From Candidatus Melainabacteria bacterium (GTDB lineage Bacteria; Cyanobacteriota; Vampirovibrionia; Obscuribacterales; Obscuribacteraceae): a stretch of 64,000 bases of DNA. Both the position numbers and the translations under genes were made by a program. Every line of letters starts with the position of its first letter. The first letter of the stretch is position 1. Positions 18,168 to 27,039 of the stretch are shown piece by piece. The stretch covers positions 30,764 to 94,763 of the forward strand of contig JACRFZ010000019.1 of the NCBI GenBank assembly GCA_016212515.1, in the 5' to 3' direction. The notes below the pieces were generated by a model. That model was not told where the DNA came from. It saw nothing but the letters and a program-made list of their open reading frames with translations, and made no database searches.

Positions 18168-18638
18168 ATGAACGCGCAGGCAAGACCGTTTCCGGTAAGC
18201 AAAGCAAGAAGGAAAAGAGGCTCCCTTTCGGTGGAGTTGACCTGCGGCAGCATGCTCATGGTGGTCTTCGTGGTACTTGGTCTGCATCTGGGCATCATCG
18301 TCTTTGGCGCCTACCTGAACGACCGCGTCTGCCGAGATGCCTGCAGAAATGCCGCCCAGGGGCAAGATCTAAGCGAATCCACCAAGCTTGCCAACGCCGT
18401 CATCAAAGGCTACCAGCCCAATACCTTCCTGTCGGCCCCACAGATAGTAGCGCCGATTGTCTACCAGGATTATGCCGGCAGCCCACCGGCGCAGACATCA
18501 CCCTATGTGCAAGTCAAGACTATCACTCAAGCTACCATGCCTTTCGGTCTTCTGGCATTCTTCAACGCCGGCGTCTTGCAAGACGGCAAACTAACTTTTG
18601 TAAAATCCTACACCTTCCCCATCGTGCGGGTGAAATAA
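18168..18638 (+). CDS. TadE-like pseudopilin
   Basis: A 156-aa protein with the TadE pattern: basic head, RGSLSVELTCGSMLMVVFVV with Glu at the helix start, one hydrophobic helix (about 20-45), then RDACRNAAQG. AAGGAAGGAG precedes the ATG, the strongest ribosome binding site of the operon. It is the third pilin-like gene after the vWA protein (39 bp spacing). Confidence 0.78.
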   Translation: MNAQARPFPVSKARRKRGSLSVELTCGSMLMVVFVVLGLHLGIIVFGAYLNDRVCRDACRNAAQGQDLSESTKLANAVIKGYQPNTFLSAPQIVAPIVYQDYAGSPPAQTSPYVQVKTITQATMPFGLLAFFNAGVLQDGKLTFVKSYTFPIVRVK

Positions 18639-18706
18639 GCACAAAATATAGTTCTGTTCACTATCTATTCACGCAGGCCTGCCAGACTAAGGCTCGGGAG
18701 ATTGAT

Positions 18707-19294
18707 ATGGAACAAATCACTAAAGACAAAAAACAATGGCTTTACTGGCAGGCACTCTCCAGGAAAGTGCTTCTGGACTGCGGCTTCCTCAGGCTAAATG
18801 AAGTCATCTCAAAAAGCCAGTGCTCGGCCGGTAAAGAGGATAGTTTTTTCACCCTCAGCCTGCCGCCCTGGGTGAACATCATAGCGCTGACGGACGACAA
18901 CAGGGTTTTGATGGTAGAGCAGTACCGCCACGGTGTAGAGGGGCTCACCCTGGAACTACCGGGCGGCTGCGTGGAAGGAGAAGATCCACTGGCAGCAGCC
19001 AGGCGGGAACTGAAAGAGGAAACCGGTTGTGTGGCTGAGACCTGGACCTACCTGGGCAAAAATCACCCCAATCCGGCCCTGCAGGACAACCTCTGCTATA
19101 CATACTTGGCCCAGGGAGTCGAGCAAGTAGAGGAACCCACCTTCGACGGCAGTGGCACTGAGAAAATCAATTCCTGCTACGTCGATCTCGCTGACATCGG
19201 TACCTTGATTCGCGGCGGCACCATCACCCATAGCCTGGTGATAACGGCCTTTCACTTCCTGCATCTTTACCCCGATCTCAATATAAAGGTCTGA
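18707..19294 (+). CDS. Nudix hydrolase (ADP-ribose pyrophosphatase-like)
   Basis: A 195-aa protein with a complete Nudix box, GGCVEGEDPLAAARREL followed by KEETG (about 85-107), matching GX5EX7REUXEEXGU. The surrounding VLMVEQYRHGVEGLTLELPGG pattern is typical of the ADP-ribose pyrophosphatase/YffH group, which hydrolyses ADP-ribose or nucleotide sugars. GGGAGA lies before the ATG. Substrate specificity cannot be read from the sequence. The gene stands alone after the Tad-like operon. Confidence 0.9.
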   Translation: MEQITKDKKQWLYWQALSRKVLLDCGFLRLNEVISKSQCSAGKEDSFFTLSLPPWVNIIALTDDNRVLMVEQYRHGVEGLTLELPGGCVEGEDPLAAARRELKEETGCVAETWTYLGKNHPNPALQDNLCYTYLAQGVEQVEEPTFDGSGTEKINSCYVDLADIGTLIRGGTITHSLVITAFHFLHLYPDLNIKV

Positions 19295-19505
19295 AAGGGC
19301 AATTAACCGTAACCGGTCTAACCGGGCAAAGACCTGCAATTTTACTGACCAATCCAGCACAGGCGGGAACTTTTCCTGGCAACGGTAAGTCTCGTTGCAT
19401 CGGTAAGAACATCGCCCTACAAAGGGAAAAATTACAAAACTGTTTAATCCTGCTCGATTCAGGCGAATCCGTTACAAGCTAGATTGAGAGACAGCAATAA
19501 TAAAT

Positions 19506-19521
19506 CCGGGTTGCAACCTGG
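19506..19521. promoter_or_regulatory. Near-perfect 16-bp palindrome before htpX
   Basis: CCGGGTTGCAACCTGG is self-complementary except for one base pair. It lies 11 bases upstream of the AAAGGAGGA ribosome binding site (19532-19540). It could be an operator or a small hairpin in the leader. There is no direct evidence of binding. Confidence 0.3.
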
Positions 19522-19547
19522 GAGGAAAAGGAAAGGAGGAGATCACC

Positions 19548-20447
19548 TTGGCCATTGTCAAAAGAGTTTTTCTATTCCTGCTTACGAACTTTCTGGTCAT
19601 CACCACCTGCTCGATCTTCTTTTATGTCTTCGGTATCGGCAATTATTTAACGCAATACGGCATCGACTATGTGGGCCTGGCTCTCTTCTCGCTTATCTAC
19701 GGCATGACCGGCTCCATAATCTCACTGTGGATGTCCAGAGCCATAGCCAAGTGGAGCTACGGCGTGCAACTCATCGACGAGAGACAGCCGGACCCGGCCC
19801 TGCGCTCAATCATGACCATGGTGCACGACCTGAGCCGCAAAGCAGGACTGACCAAGATGCCGGAAGTAGGCATCTACACAAGCCCGGAACTGAATGCCTT
19901 CGCCACGGGACCCACTAAATCGAGAGCACTGGTGGCCGTCTCGACAGGGCTACTGGAGCGCATGAACCGTGAGGAAGTGGAAGGAGTACTTGGTCACGAG
20001 ATAAGCCATATTGCCAATGGTGATATGGTCACCATGACTCTCTTGCAGGGTATCGTCAACGCCTTCGCCATCTTCTTATCGCGAGCGGTGGCATATGCCG
20101 TCACCCGCAACCGAGACGAGAATTCAAATAACAGCCTGGCTTACTTCATCGTCAGCTTCGTGCTGCAAACAGTCTTCTTGCTGCTCGGGGCGATTGTGGT
20201 GAATTGGTTCTCCAGGCAAAGAGAATTCCGGGCCGACGCCGGTGGAGCCTCCCTGGCCGGGAAACAAGCCATGATTGGTGCTCTTAAACGCCTGCAGAGC
20301 AACTACGAAACGCTGCGGGCCGAAAGCGGCAGCATGGCCACCATGAAAATTTCAAATCGCCCGGCAGGACTTTTCGGTAAGCTCTTCTCCAGCCATCCGC
20401 CCCTGGAAGAAAGAATTGCCGCTCTCTCCGCCGCAAGGCAGGGCTGA
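19548..20447 (+). CDS. htpX: Zinc metalloprotease HtpX homologue
   Basis: A 299-aa membrane M48B protease. Two N-terminal transmembrane helices (about 8-28 and 38-60) come first, the zinc site HEISHIANGD follows at about 150, then two more hydrophobic segments (about 165-185 and 200-222) and EFRADAGGASLAG, which provides the third ligand Glu. HtpX works with FtsH in membrane-protein quality control. The TTG start is chosen because a near-perfect AAAGGAGGA ends eight bases upstream. The length matches the family. Confidence 0.93.
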   Translation: MAIVKRVFLFLLTNFLVITTCSIFFYVFGIGNYLTQYGIDYVGLALFSLIYGMTGSIISLWMSRAIAKWSYGVQLIDERQPDPALRSIMTMVHDLSRKAGLTKMPEVGIYTSPELNAFATGPTKSRALVAVSTGLLERMNREEVEGVLGHEISHIANGDMVTMTLLQGIVNAFAIFLSRAVAYAVTRNRDENSNNSLAYFIVSFVLQTVFLLLGAIVVNWFSRQREFRADAGGASLAGKQAMIGALKRLQSNYETLRAESGSMATMKISNRPAGLFGKLFSSHPPLEERIAALSAARQG

Positions 20448-20467
20448 ACAGCCCAGAAGGTCAAAAC

Positions 20468-21238
20468 CTAATTATTGTCATCGTCCTCGGGACGGGCAGT
20501 ACCGATGAAACCTAATTTGCTGTTGACGGCGTCATAGCCGCCATCCATTCCTGGCTTCATGGTCGTAATGGTTTTATCAGGGCGATATAACACTAAATTG
20601 CGACCATCTTGAACAAGCTTGCCGCGCGCGCCATTGGGATAACCAATCACCCAGGAACCGCGAGAAAGAGGAGCGCAAATCGTACCATCTAGGTAGCTGC
20701 CTTCCACCTTGGCGCTGCCGTCCGGAAAGCGAGTAACAATGGCCGAACTGCCATCAACTATGCGCAACTCAAAAGCTTCATAAGGCTTCTTGGGATCTGG
20801 CTTGGTCACATAAGGGTCGATATCTTGGGCGGAGAAAACAAAGATTGAATCTTTCACAAACATCGAGGCATCTGCGGCGAATTCACCGGCGATACCATGC
20901 ACCATTTTGCGCAAGGGGCCGCGATGCTTCTCAGGCTTGCCCGGCTGGGCGGCCTCACAGGTCTGAAGGGGATCGGGATTGAGATTATGAAGCCCCTGCA
21001 ACTCGCTGACAATTAAAGCATCTTGCCTGGCAGCGGCGGCGGCTGCCTGGGCCGCGGCGGAATCTGCCGCAGCACCGCCACTCTGTACGGACAAAGTGGG
21101 ACTGGAGGCACCTGTGCCGGAGCCGACACCGGCTTGCGACAGCGCCGGCAGGCTCGAGGAAAGCAAAAGACCGGCGCTCAAAACAAAGGCGCCCAGAACA
21201 CGGTGGCAAAGGTGACAGGATTTAGCTAATTCAGACAC
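20468..21238 (-). CDS. Exported protein of unknown function
   Basis: A 256-aa protein with a signal peptide (hydrophobic run about 14-34, LSQAG cleavage region), an Ala/Gly/Ser-rich segment (about 35-75) and a C-terminal part with repeated short beta strands such as IVTRFPDGSAKVEGSYLDG and WVIGYPNGARGKLVQDGR. That pattern resembles MORN-like or beta-sheet repeats. The GTG start has no strong ribosome binding site. It converges on htpX and is divergent from the next TPR gene. No known family was recognised. Confidence 0.6.
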   Translation of the reverse strand: MSELAKSCHLCHRVLGAFVLSAGLLLSSSLPALSQAGVGSGTGASSPTLSVQSGGAAADSAAAQAAAAAARQDALIVSELQGLHNLNPDPLQTCEAAQPGKPEKHRGPLRKMVHGIAGEFAADASMFVKDSIFVFSAQDIDPYVTKPDPKKPYEAFELRIVDGSSAIVTRFPDGSAKVEGSYLDGTICAPLSRGSWVIGYPNGARGKLVQDGRNLVLYRPDKTITTMKPGMDGGYDAVNSKLGFIGTARPEDDDNN

Positions 21239-21333
21239 AACTTGGATCTCTCAATTAAGAAGTGGAGGCAGCGCTTAAATTGCTGCCAAGCCCCAGAATA
21301 ACACCAGACTTAGGCGGATCAGCAATAGTAAAG

Positions 21334-21342
21334 TGCTAATAT
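21334..21342 (+). promoter_or_regulatory. Extended -10 promoter candidate for the 21.4 kb TPR gene
   Basis: TGCTAATAT fits an extended -10 element (TGnTAtaaT type) 91 bases before the TTG start at 21434, in the spacer between two divergent genes. No convincing -35 is seen, as expected for extended -10 promoters. Pattern only. Confidence 0.3.
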
Positions 21343-21433
21343 CAGAGGTAGTTAAGCTCGCCCGGGATGTCACGAGGCGCAGCAGACTGACAACTCTTGC
21401 CAGCGGAAAGAATTAACAACCAGGGCTAAAGCA

Positions 21434-22891
21434 TTGCCACAGTTACCTCTTAAGACAATCGCCCTGACCTTAACCCTTAGCGCTCTAAGTTCGGCATATT
21501 TCTTAAAGCCTGCCAGTGCTCAGGATTCCAGGCAAAAAAGCAGGGGAAGCGATGCCAATTCCAGAGGCCGGGCTAAAACCGTCAGGCTGAGCCCGGAGGC
21601 TGAACAGCACTTCCGCCATGGTCAAAATCTGCTAAGGACCATGCAACTGCAAGCAGCCATGAGGGAGTTCGACCAGGCCCTGAAACTGGCACCGGGCAAC
21701 ATTGGCATACTGGCAGCAAGAGGTGCCTGTCTGATGCGCCTGAAAGATTTCGAAGGGGCCTACAGAGACTTCAATGAAGCCCTTCTGGAAAGCCCTGGTC
21801 AGCCGGAGCTGCTCAGACTACGAGGTACGGCCAACATGTGCCTCTGCGAGGCCGACAGAGCCATTGACGACCTCAGTCAGGCAATTGCGATAAAGCCCAC
21901 AGCACAAGCCATTTTCAACCGAGCCACCTGCTATATACAGACCGCCCAATATGAAAAAGCCATAGAAGACTATACGAATCTCATCAAGGGGCGAGCCAAT
22001 CTCTACGCTTCGCTCTTTCAGAGGGGCCGGGTTTATTACCTCCTTGATGAATACGACAAAGCCATAGTCGACTTCTCGGCCGTTATCAAAGCCGATCCAG
22101 ACTCTGCTCTCAAGTGCTATATCTGCAGAGGGCGGGCTTTTGCCGCAAAAGGAAGGACGGATCTGGCCCTTGCCGATTTGAGAAAGGCAGTGCTGCTCGA
22201 TGATGACTACGCGGAAAGTTTCTATGCACCGGCAGTGGAATCTCTCATAGAAAGCGATGCCAGAGCAGAAGAGTTAGCCCCTGCGGAGAACCAAAGAAGC
22301 GGCACCACCAAACTAAAATCGCTCAGTTCAAAGCAAAGCCCCAGTAATCAAGAAGCCGGCGACAAGTATCTGGCAGAAGCTCTGGCGCTGAAAGAGAAGA
22401 AACAATTGGCGCGCGCCCTGGCTACTTGCGATTTAGCACTGAAGGCCAATGGAAGAAGCACTACCGCCCATGTGCTGAAGGGCAAAATACTAATGGACAG
22501 CGGCAATTACAAGGCCGCTCTCGCTTGTTTCAATCAGGCCTGGACAATGGACAACCTCAATGTAGACGCAGTTAGAGGCAGAGCTGAAGCGAATTCAGCC
22601 CTTGGTCTCCCGCAGCGAACCCTGGCGGATCTGGGCAAACTGGTCCTGGCCAGTCCGGATGATCCGGAGCTGAGATACAGACAAGCCGAGATTTTCGACA
22701 AACTCAAACGCCGAAAAGAGGCCCTCACAGGCTACCTCAAATGCCTGCAATTGGATGGCAGGAAGGAGCTACTTAAGGACAAACTGGGCAAGGATAAAGA
22801 AGCCTATTTCCGCATCGCCCAGGCCACACAGGCACTTTCAGCTGAGCAAAGGCGAAAGGCATCAGCGCGAATCGAAATCCTTAAACACTGA
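21434..22891 (+). CDS. Exported TPR repeat protein
   Basis: A 485-aa protein with a signal peptide (about 1-29, PASAQ cleavage region) and two TPR blocks: about 55-270 (six or more units, for example AMREFDQALKLAPGNIGILAARGACL) and about 315-450. A Ser/Lys-rich linker lies between them. The start is TTG. Protein-protein interaction outside the cytoplasm is likely; no enzyme motif is present. The next gene, also TPR-rich, starts about 100 bp after the stop and is probably co-transcribed. Confidence 0.78.
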   Translation: MPQLPLKTIALTLTLSALSSAYFLKPASAQDSRQKSRGSDANSRGRAKTVRLSPEAEQHFRHGQNLLRTMQLQAAMREFDQALKLAPGNIGILAARGACLMRLKDFEGAYRDFNEALLESPGQPELLRLRGTANMCLCEADRAIDDLSQAIAIKPTAQAIFNRATCYIQTAQYEKAIEDYTNLIKGRANLYASLFQRGRVYYLLDEYDKAIVDFSAVIKADPDSALKCYICRGRAFAAKGRTDLALADLRKAVLLDDDYAESFYAPAVESLIESDARAEELAPAENQRSGTTKLKSLSSKQSPSNQEAGDKYLAEALALKEKKQLARALATCDLALKANGRSTTAHVLKGKILMDSGNYKAALACFNQAWTMDNLNVDAVRGRAEANSALGLPQRTLADLGKLVLASPDDPELRYRQAEIFDKLKRRKEALTGYLKCLQLDGRKELLKDKLGKDKEAYFRIAQATQALSAEQRRKASARIEILKH

Positions 22892-22994
22892 TGCCAATCT
22901 GAATTTAGCGAAACGACAAATCGCTTCTAAGAGAGTAGAATTCCAGCTGCCCCCGAGGCTGGCTGTCCTCAATGTCGTAGAGAAGTCGAAGCAA

Positions 22995-24257
22995 ATGACC
23001 ATAGAAACCAAGAGCAAATCTCAGAGAAACTGGACTGAGCAATTCGACTCAGCCCAGAAGCATAAACAAAACAGAAAATATAAGAAGGCCCTGCAAGCTC
23101 TGGAAGAAGCACTGGCTCTCGCTCGAAAACACAGTTTAACGGAAGAAACTTTTCTTTCCCTGAAGGCCCTTGCTGATGTGCAGCGGCTGAACGGTCACCT
23201 GAAACAAGCCGGCAGAGCGGAAGAAGAAGCCCTGGCTATGAGCAGTCAGCTCTTCGCGGTGAGAGCTGCTTCAGGGGGCGAAACGGCACTGACAATCGCA
23301 GAGAGTAAAGATTTGCCCGAGGACGACCGGGAGAATGCAAATGACTTAAAATCGAACCGGCAGGCAAAGTCGAGCAAGAAGTCGGACAAAGACAAAAAAC
23401 ACGACAAAACCGAAAAAGTCGAAAAAGTCAAAAAAAGCGAAAAGACCGACAAAGGCAAGAAAGAAACAAAATCAGTAAAAGGCGAGACCGGTAAGAAGTC
23501 GGATAAAAAAGCGAAGTCCACTAAAGAAGAAACCAGGCAGAACGATAGTGCGGAAGACAAGAAATCCTGCCGCTATTATCTGGAAAAAGCAAACAGCATT
23601 AATGACTTTGAAGAACGGGCCGATTGTTTTCGCAAAGCCATCAAGGCCGGTCGCAAAGAAGTAGGCAAAGACTGGGAGAAGAAATACGCAGGCGTGCACT
23701 GGCTCGCTCTGGAAACACGGCCCATTATGCAGGCCATGGCCTGTCTGGCGCGGGAGCTTAGATGGCTGGACGAACTCGACGAAGCCATTGAAATTTACGA
23801 AACCCTTCTGGCTCTGAATCCCAACGATAATCAGGGAGTGCGATATGACCTGGCGCCCTGCCTCTTTGAAGCGGGCAAATACGAAGCACTTGAAGCCCAC
23901 CTGCGCAAATATGGCAGCGAGTCTGCCGCTATTTTTCTCTACACGAGAGCGCTCTATCTCTTCCAGAAAACCGGTAACAGCAAGGAAGCAAGGGATGCGC
24001 TCCAGAGAGCATTCAAGCGCAACGCCTATGTTCCAATCTTCCTTTCAGATGTTGTGGAAATGCCAGATGAAAGACCGTCTTTTATCGGTATCGGAGACGA
24101 GAACGAAGCCCTTTCTTACGTAATGGAATATTCCTACCTCTGGGAACCGGAACAAACAGCCTGGCTGGCTAACACCCTGGAAAAGGATCTCTACAAATCA
24201 TTTGCCGATGATCCCGAACTGGTAAGCGATGTTCTCAAGGAATTGAGACTGGAGTAG
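22995..24257 (+). CDS. TPR protein with lysine-rich low-complexity linker
   Basis: A 420-aa protein without a signal peptide. An N-terminal TPR pair (about 10-75) is followed by a highly charged Lys/Asp/Glu/Ser linker (about 105-190, many KKSDK and KVEK units) and a second TPR-like region (about 195-400, for example LDEAIEIYETLLALNPND). The frame is open 240 bp further upstream inside the preceding gene, but that part is read in another frame there; the ATG at 22995 avoids the overlap. Its ribosome binding site is weak. It is probably cytoplasmic. The role is unknown. Confidence 0.65.
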   Translation: MTIETKSKSQRNWTEQFDSAQKHKQNRKYKKALQALEEALALARKHSLTEETFLSLKALADVQRLNGHLKQAGRAEEEALAMSSQLFAVRAASGGETALTIAESKDLPEDDRENANDLKSNRQAKSSKKSDKDKKHDKTEKVEKVKKSEKTDKGKKETKSVKGETGKKSDKKAKSTKEETRQNDSAEDKKSCRYYLEKANSINDFEERADCFRKAIKAGRKEVGKDWEKKYAGVHWLALETRPIMQAMACLARELRWLDELDEAIEIYETLLALNPNDNQGVRYDLAPCLFEAGKYEALEAHLRKYGSESAAIFLYTRALYLFQKTGNSKEARDALQRAFKRNAYVPIFLSDVVEMPDERPSFIGIGDENEALSYVMEYSYLWEPEQTAWLANTLEKDLYKSFADDPELVSDVLKELRLE

Positions 24258-24300
24258 CCGCTCAATTAGCGCAATATACCGAAAGAAAGGCAGAACTAGA

Positions 24301-26553
24301 ATGCATCGACAAAAGGCGGTCAGCGCTCTATTTAGTTTGCTAATGCTGCAAACGGTTATGCCTGTTCTGACCCCTCTGCCGGTTGCCGCGGCTGACAGAC
24401 TGGATAGCCCCAGGCTGGTGCTCAAGAACAACTCTCACTTCCTGGTACTCGGTCCGGATGGAACCATGACGCTGCCGGGGGCGGCAAGTCGCTCCCTGCC
24501 CTATGGCCTGTACAAAGATGATACCCGCTATCTGTGCGGGCTCAGCCTGAAAATAGATGGTCTGGCACCGACACTGGTAAGTGCCGACACCGACCAGGGC
24601 TATTGCGGTCAGTTCACCTACCGGGCAGGCAAAGCAAATCAAAAGTCAGCAACGGAGCTTTTGCTCGAACGAGAGGTGGTCATTCAAGACGGGCTCAGCG
24701 AGAAAATCACAATCAAGAACGAGAGCAGCAAACCAGCCTCATTCAAGCTGACTATGCAATTCGACTGTGATTTTAAAGACATGTTTGAAGTGCGGGGACA
24801 AAAGCGCAAAGCCAGAGGCAAATTCAAGAAGCTGGTGGAAGTCGTGAGAGAAGAAGACAAGCAAGCTTCCCTTCTAGCCCGGTACACCGGACTTGATGGC
24901 AAACTGATGAGCACCACTATCAAGCTGTCCGGTCTAACCGCCGGTTTCAAGGATGGCACATTGCAACAGCAAGTAGAGATTCTGCCCCATGCTCAAATGC
25001 AGTTTGAGTGGCAGGCGAGAACCAATCTTGTGGGAAGTGGTGACAGGGAAGAAGGCGGCAACTCCCCCGCCGGCGCTTCAAGTTTCCTGGCCGCAAGAGA
25101 AAAGGCCGAACAAGAATACAAGTCATGGCAAGAGAAAATAGCAACAATTGAATGCGATGATGCGGCGCTCAATAAGGTCTTCCAGCAAGCCCGCCGTGAC
25201 CTCTTCCTCTTGAGTCTATCGACGGAAAGAGGACCGGCACTGGCAGCCGGTCTTCCCTGGTATGCCGTGCCCTTCGGACGGGATCAAATTGTCACAGCCA
25301 GGCAGATTCTGCCCTTCGCCCCAATGGTTGTGAGAGATCTGATCAAGACCCTGGCCGCTTACCAGGGTAAAAAGGATGACCCTTACACGGAAGAAACCGC
25401 CGGTAAAATCATGCACGAGCTGCGCAGCGGTGAAATGGCTCGCACGAAAGAAATACCATTCATTCCTTATTATGGCACCATAGACGCCACGCCACTATGG
25501 CTGGTGCTGGTCGGCGAATACTTCGAAAGCACCGAAGACGAAAAATTACTGCAAGACCTTAAGCCCAACATACAGGCAGCAATAGACTATCTAAAGCGCA
25601 ACACGGAAAACGTATATCTGTACTACGGTGAAAAAGCAGACAACCATAAAAAAGCAGCCCTCACCAACCAGGCCTGGAAAGACTCCGGTGATTCAGTCAT
25701 GCACAAAGACGGCTCACCAGCAAAGGCCCCAATAGCCATATGCGAGGTGCAGGGTTATCTCTACCAGGCCTGGCAAACGGCGGCTAAACTTTCGAAAATT
25801 CTGAAAGACGAAAAGCAGTCTTCAGATCTGGAAAGCCGGGCCGCGAATTTGAAAAAACGCTTTCATCAAGACTTTGCTCTCGAATCCGAAAACTTCTTTG
25901 CACTGGCGAAAGATGCCACACCGGAAGGCTGTAAGGTGGTAGCTTCAAACGCCGGACACTTACTGGCCACCGGTATTCTTGAGAAGAAAGAAGAAGAAGC
26001 CGTGAGCAGGCGCTTAATGCAGTCCGATATGTTCAGTGGCTGGGGTATTCGAACCTTGAGTACGAAGGAAATGGCCTACGATGCCAAAAGCTATCATAAC
26101 GGCTCCGTCTGGCCCCACGACAATGCCATGATTGTTAGCGGCATGAGCCAGGTAAGCGAAGCCGCCAAGTCTGAAATGGCCCTGAAAGTGATAGCGGCAC
26201 TTATGGAAGTAGCCCGCACCAGTAAAGACAGCCGGCTACCGGAACTCTTCTGCGGTTATGAGAGAGTGGCCAACCAGCCCCCCGTTCCCTACCCGGTTTC
26301 TTGTGTACCGCAAGCCTGGTGCGTCGGCAGTATTTATCAAATGGTACAAGCAATGAGCGGCTTGAGTATCTCCAGGGGCGATATCGAAGGTGAAGACGAA
26401 ATGCAGGCCCGCTGCCGAGATCCTCAATTACCGCCCGGTTTGAACAAGCTTGAGATTCGCAATTTGAAGGTGGGCAAACAGCCGGTTGATTTAATTCTTG
26501 AAAGAGACGAAGATGGCAAAGTGCACGCCAGCGTCAAAAGCACCGTGCAATAG
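24301..26553 (+). CDS. Exported glycogen-debranching-type glycosidase
   Basis: The 750-aa protein has a signal peptide (about 1-30, PVAAADR). An N-terminal beta-sandwich of the bacterial debranching-enzyme type follows, with SRSLPYGLYKDDTRYL (about 61-77). A GH-type (alpha/alpha)6 barrel starts at about 275, with PWYAVPFGRDQIVTARQIL (about 319-337), IPYYGTIDATPLWL and HNGSVWPHDNAM (about 598). This matches amylo-alpha-1,6-glucosidase-like proteins, which remove alpha-1,6 branches. Export is odd for glycogen turnover and points to external polysaccharide as substrate (inference). AAAGGCAG precedes the ATG. Confidence 0.85.
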   Translation: MHRQKAVSALFSLLMLQTVMPVLTPLPVAAADRLDSPRLVLKNNSHFLVLGPDGTMTLPGAASRSLPYGLYKDDTRYLCGLSLKIDGLAPTLVSADTDQGYCGQFTYRAGKANQKSATELLLEREVVIQDGLSEKITIKNESSKPASFKLTMQFDCDFKDMFEVRGQKRKARGKFKKLVEVVREEDKQASLLARYTGLDGKLMSTTIKLSGLTAGFKDGTLQQQVEILPHAQMQFEWQARTNLVGSGDREEGGNSPAGASSFLAAREKAEQEYKSWQEKIATIECDDAALNKVFQQARRDLFLLSLSTERGPALAAGLPWYAVPFGRDQIVTARQILPFAPMVVRDLIKTLAAYQGKKDDPYTEETAGKIMHELRSGEMARTKEIPFIPYYGTIDATPLWLVLVGEYFESTEDEKLLQDLKPNIQAAIDYLKRNTENVYLYYGEKADNHKKAALTNQAWKDSGDSVMHKDGSPAKAPIAICEVQGYLYQAWQTAAKLSKILKDEKQSSDLESRAANLKKRFHQDFALESENFFALAKDATPEGCKVVASNAGHLLATGILEKKEEEAVSRRLMQSDMFSGWGIRTLSTKEMAYDAKSYHNGSVWPHDNAMIVSGMSQVSEAAKSEMALKVIAALMEVARTSKDSRLPELFCGYERVANQPPVPYPVSCVPQAWCVGSIYQMVQAMSGLSISRGDIEGEDEMQARCRDPQLPPGLNKLEIRNLKVGKQPVDLILERDEDGKVHASVKSTVQ

Positions 26554-26591
26554 AAGCCTACAGCACCGGCATTTTTGAGCGAATTCAGGAA

Positions 26592-26900
26592 CTAGGCCAC
26601 AAGCATTTCCTGCAAAAGCGTTTGCACGCGCTTGTAGCCATTCTCGTCACCGATGCGCCGGTAAAATTCAGCCAGCGACAAGTAGGAAACAGCGCGCGGC
26701 GCCTGCTGCCAACCGAAGTACTCGGTACTCTCGCACAGGGCCTGGCGATAGCCGGTCTGGACAGTTTCAAGATGCCCCGCAAGCGCCGCCTCTTTCATGC
26801 GCCCAACCAGTTCCAGAAGATAAGCGAAGTTACTGGTCCCAAAGAGTTTACCGCCGGGAACATGGACCCTATCATCAGGCTCGGTGCCGAAGTATCTCAT
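26592..26900 (-). CDS. Small helical protein of unknown function
   Basis: A 102-aa protein, entirely helical in appearance and resembling two or three degenerate TPR units (AVSYLSLAEFYRRIGDENGY). The ATG at 26900 has GAGG five bases upstream and is better than the upstream GTG at 26924. It lies between, and opposite to, two longer plus-strand genes and converges on the debranching enzyme gene. No family was recognised. Confidence 0.5.
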   Translation of the reverse strand: MRYFGTEPDDRVHVPGGKLFGTSNFAYLLELVGRMKEAALAGHLETVQTGYRQALCESTEYFGWQQAPRAVSYLSLAEFYRRIGDENGYKRVQTLLQEMLVA

Positions 26901-27039
26901 ATGCGCCTCACAAAAATTGACCACACTTTCATACTAAACAGGCTCCGTGAAGGATCAGTGAAGGTAGCATGAATTCTGCGTGAAGCCGGGGTAAAATGTC
27001 CCTTTTAATAAATATCCCTTTCAATGCGACACCAAACTC

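Noticed and set aside
19484..19918. 144-residue plus-strand frame overlapping htpX
   Set aside because: It is out of frame with the htpX gene, which has the zinc motif and an excellent ribosome binding site.
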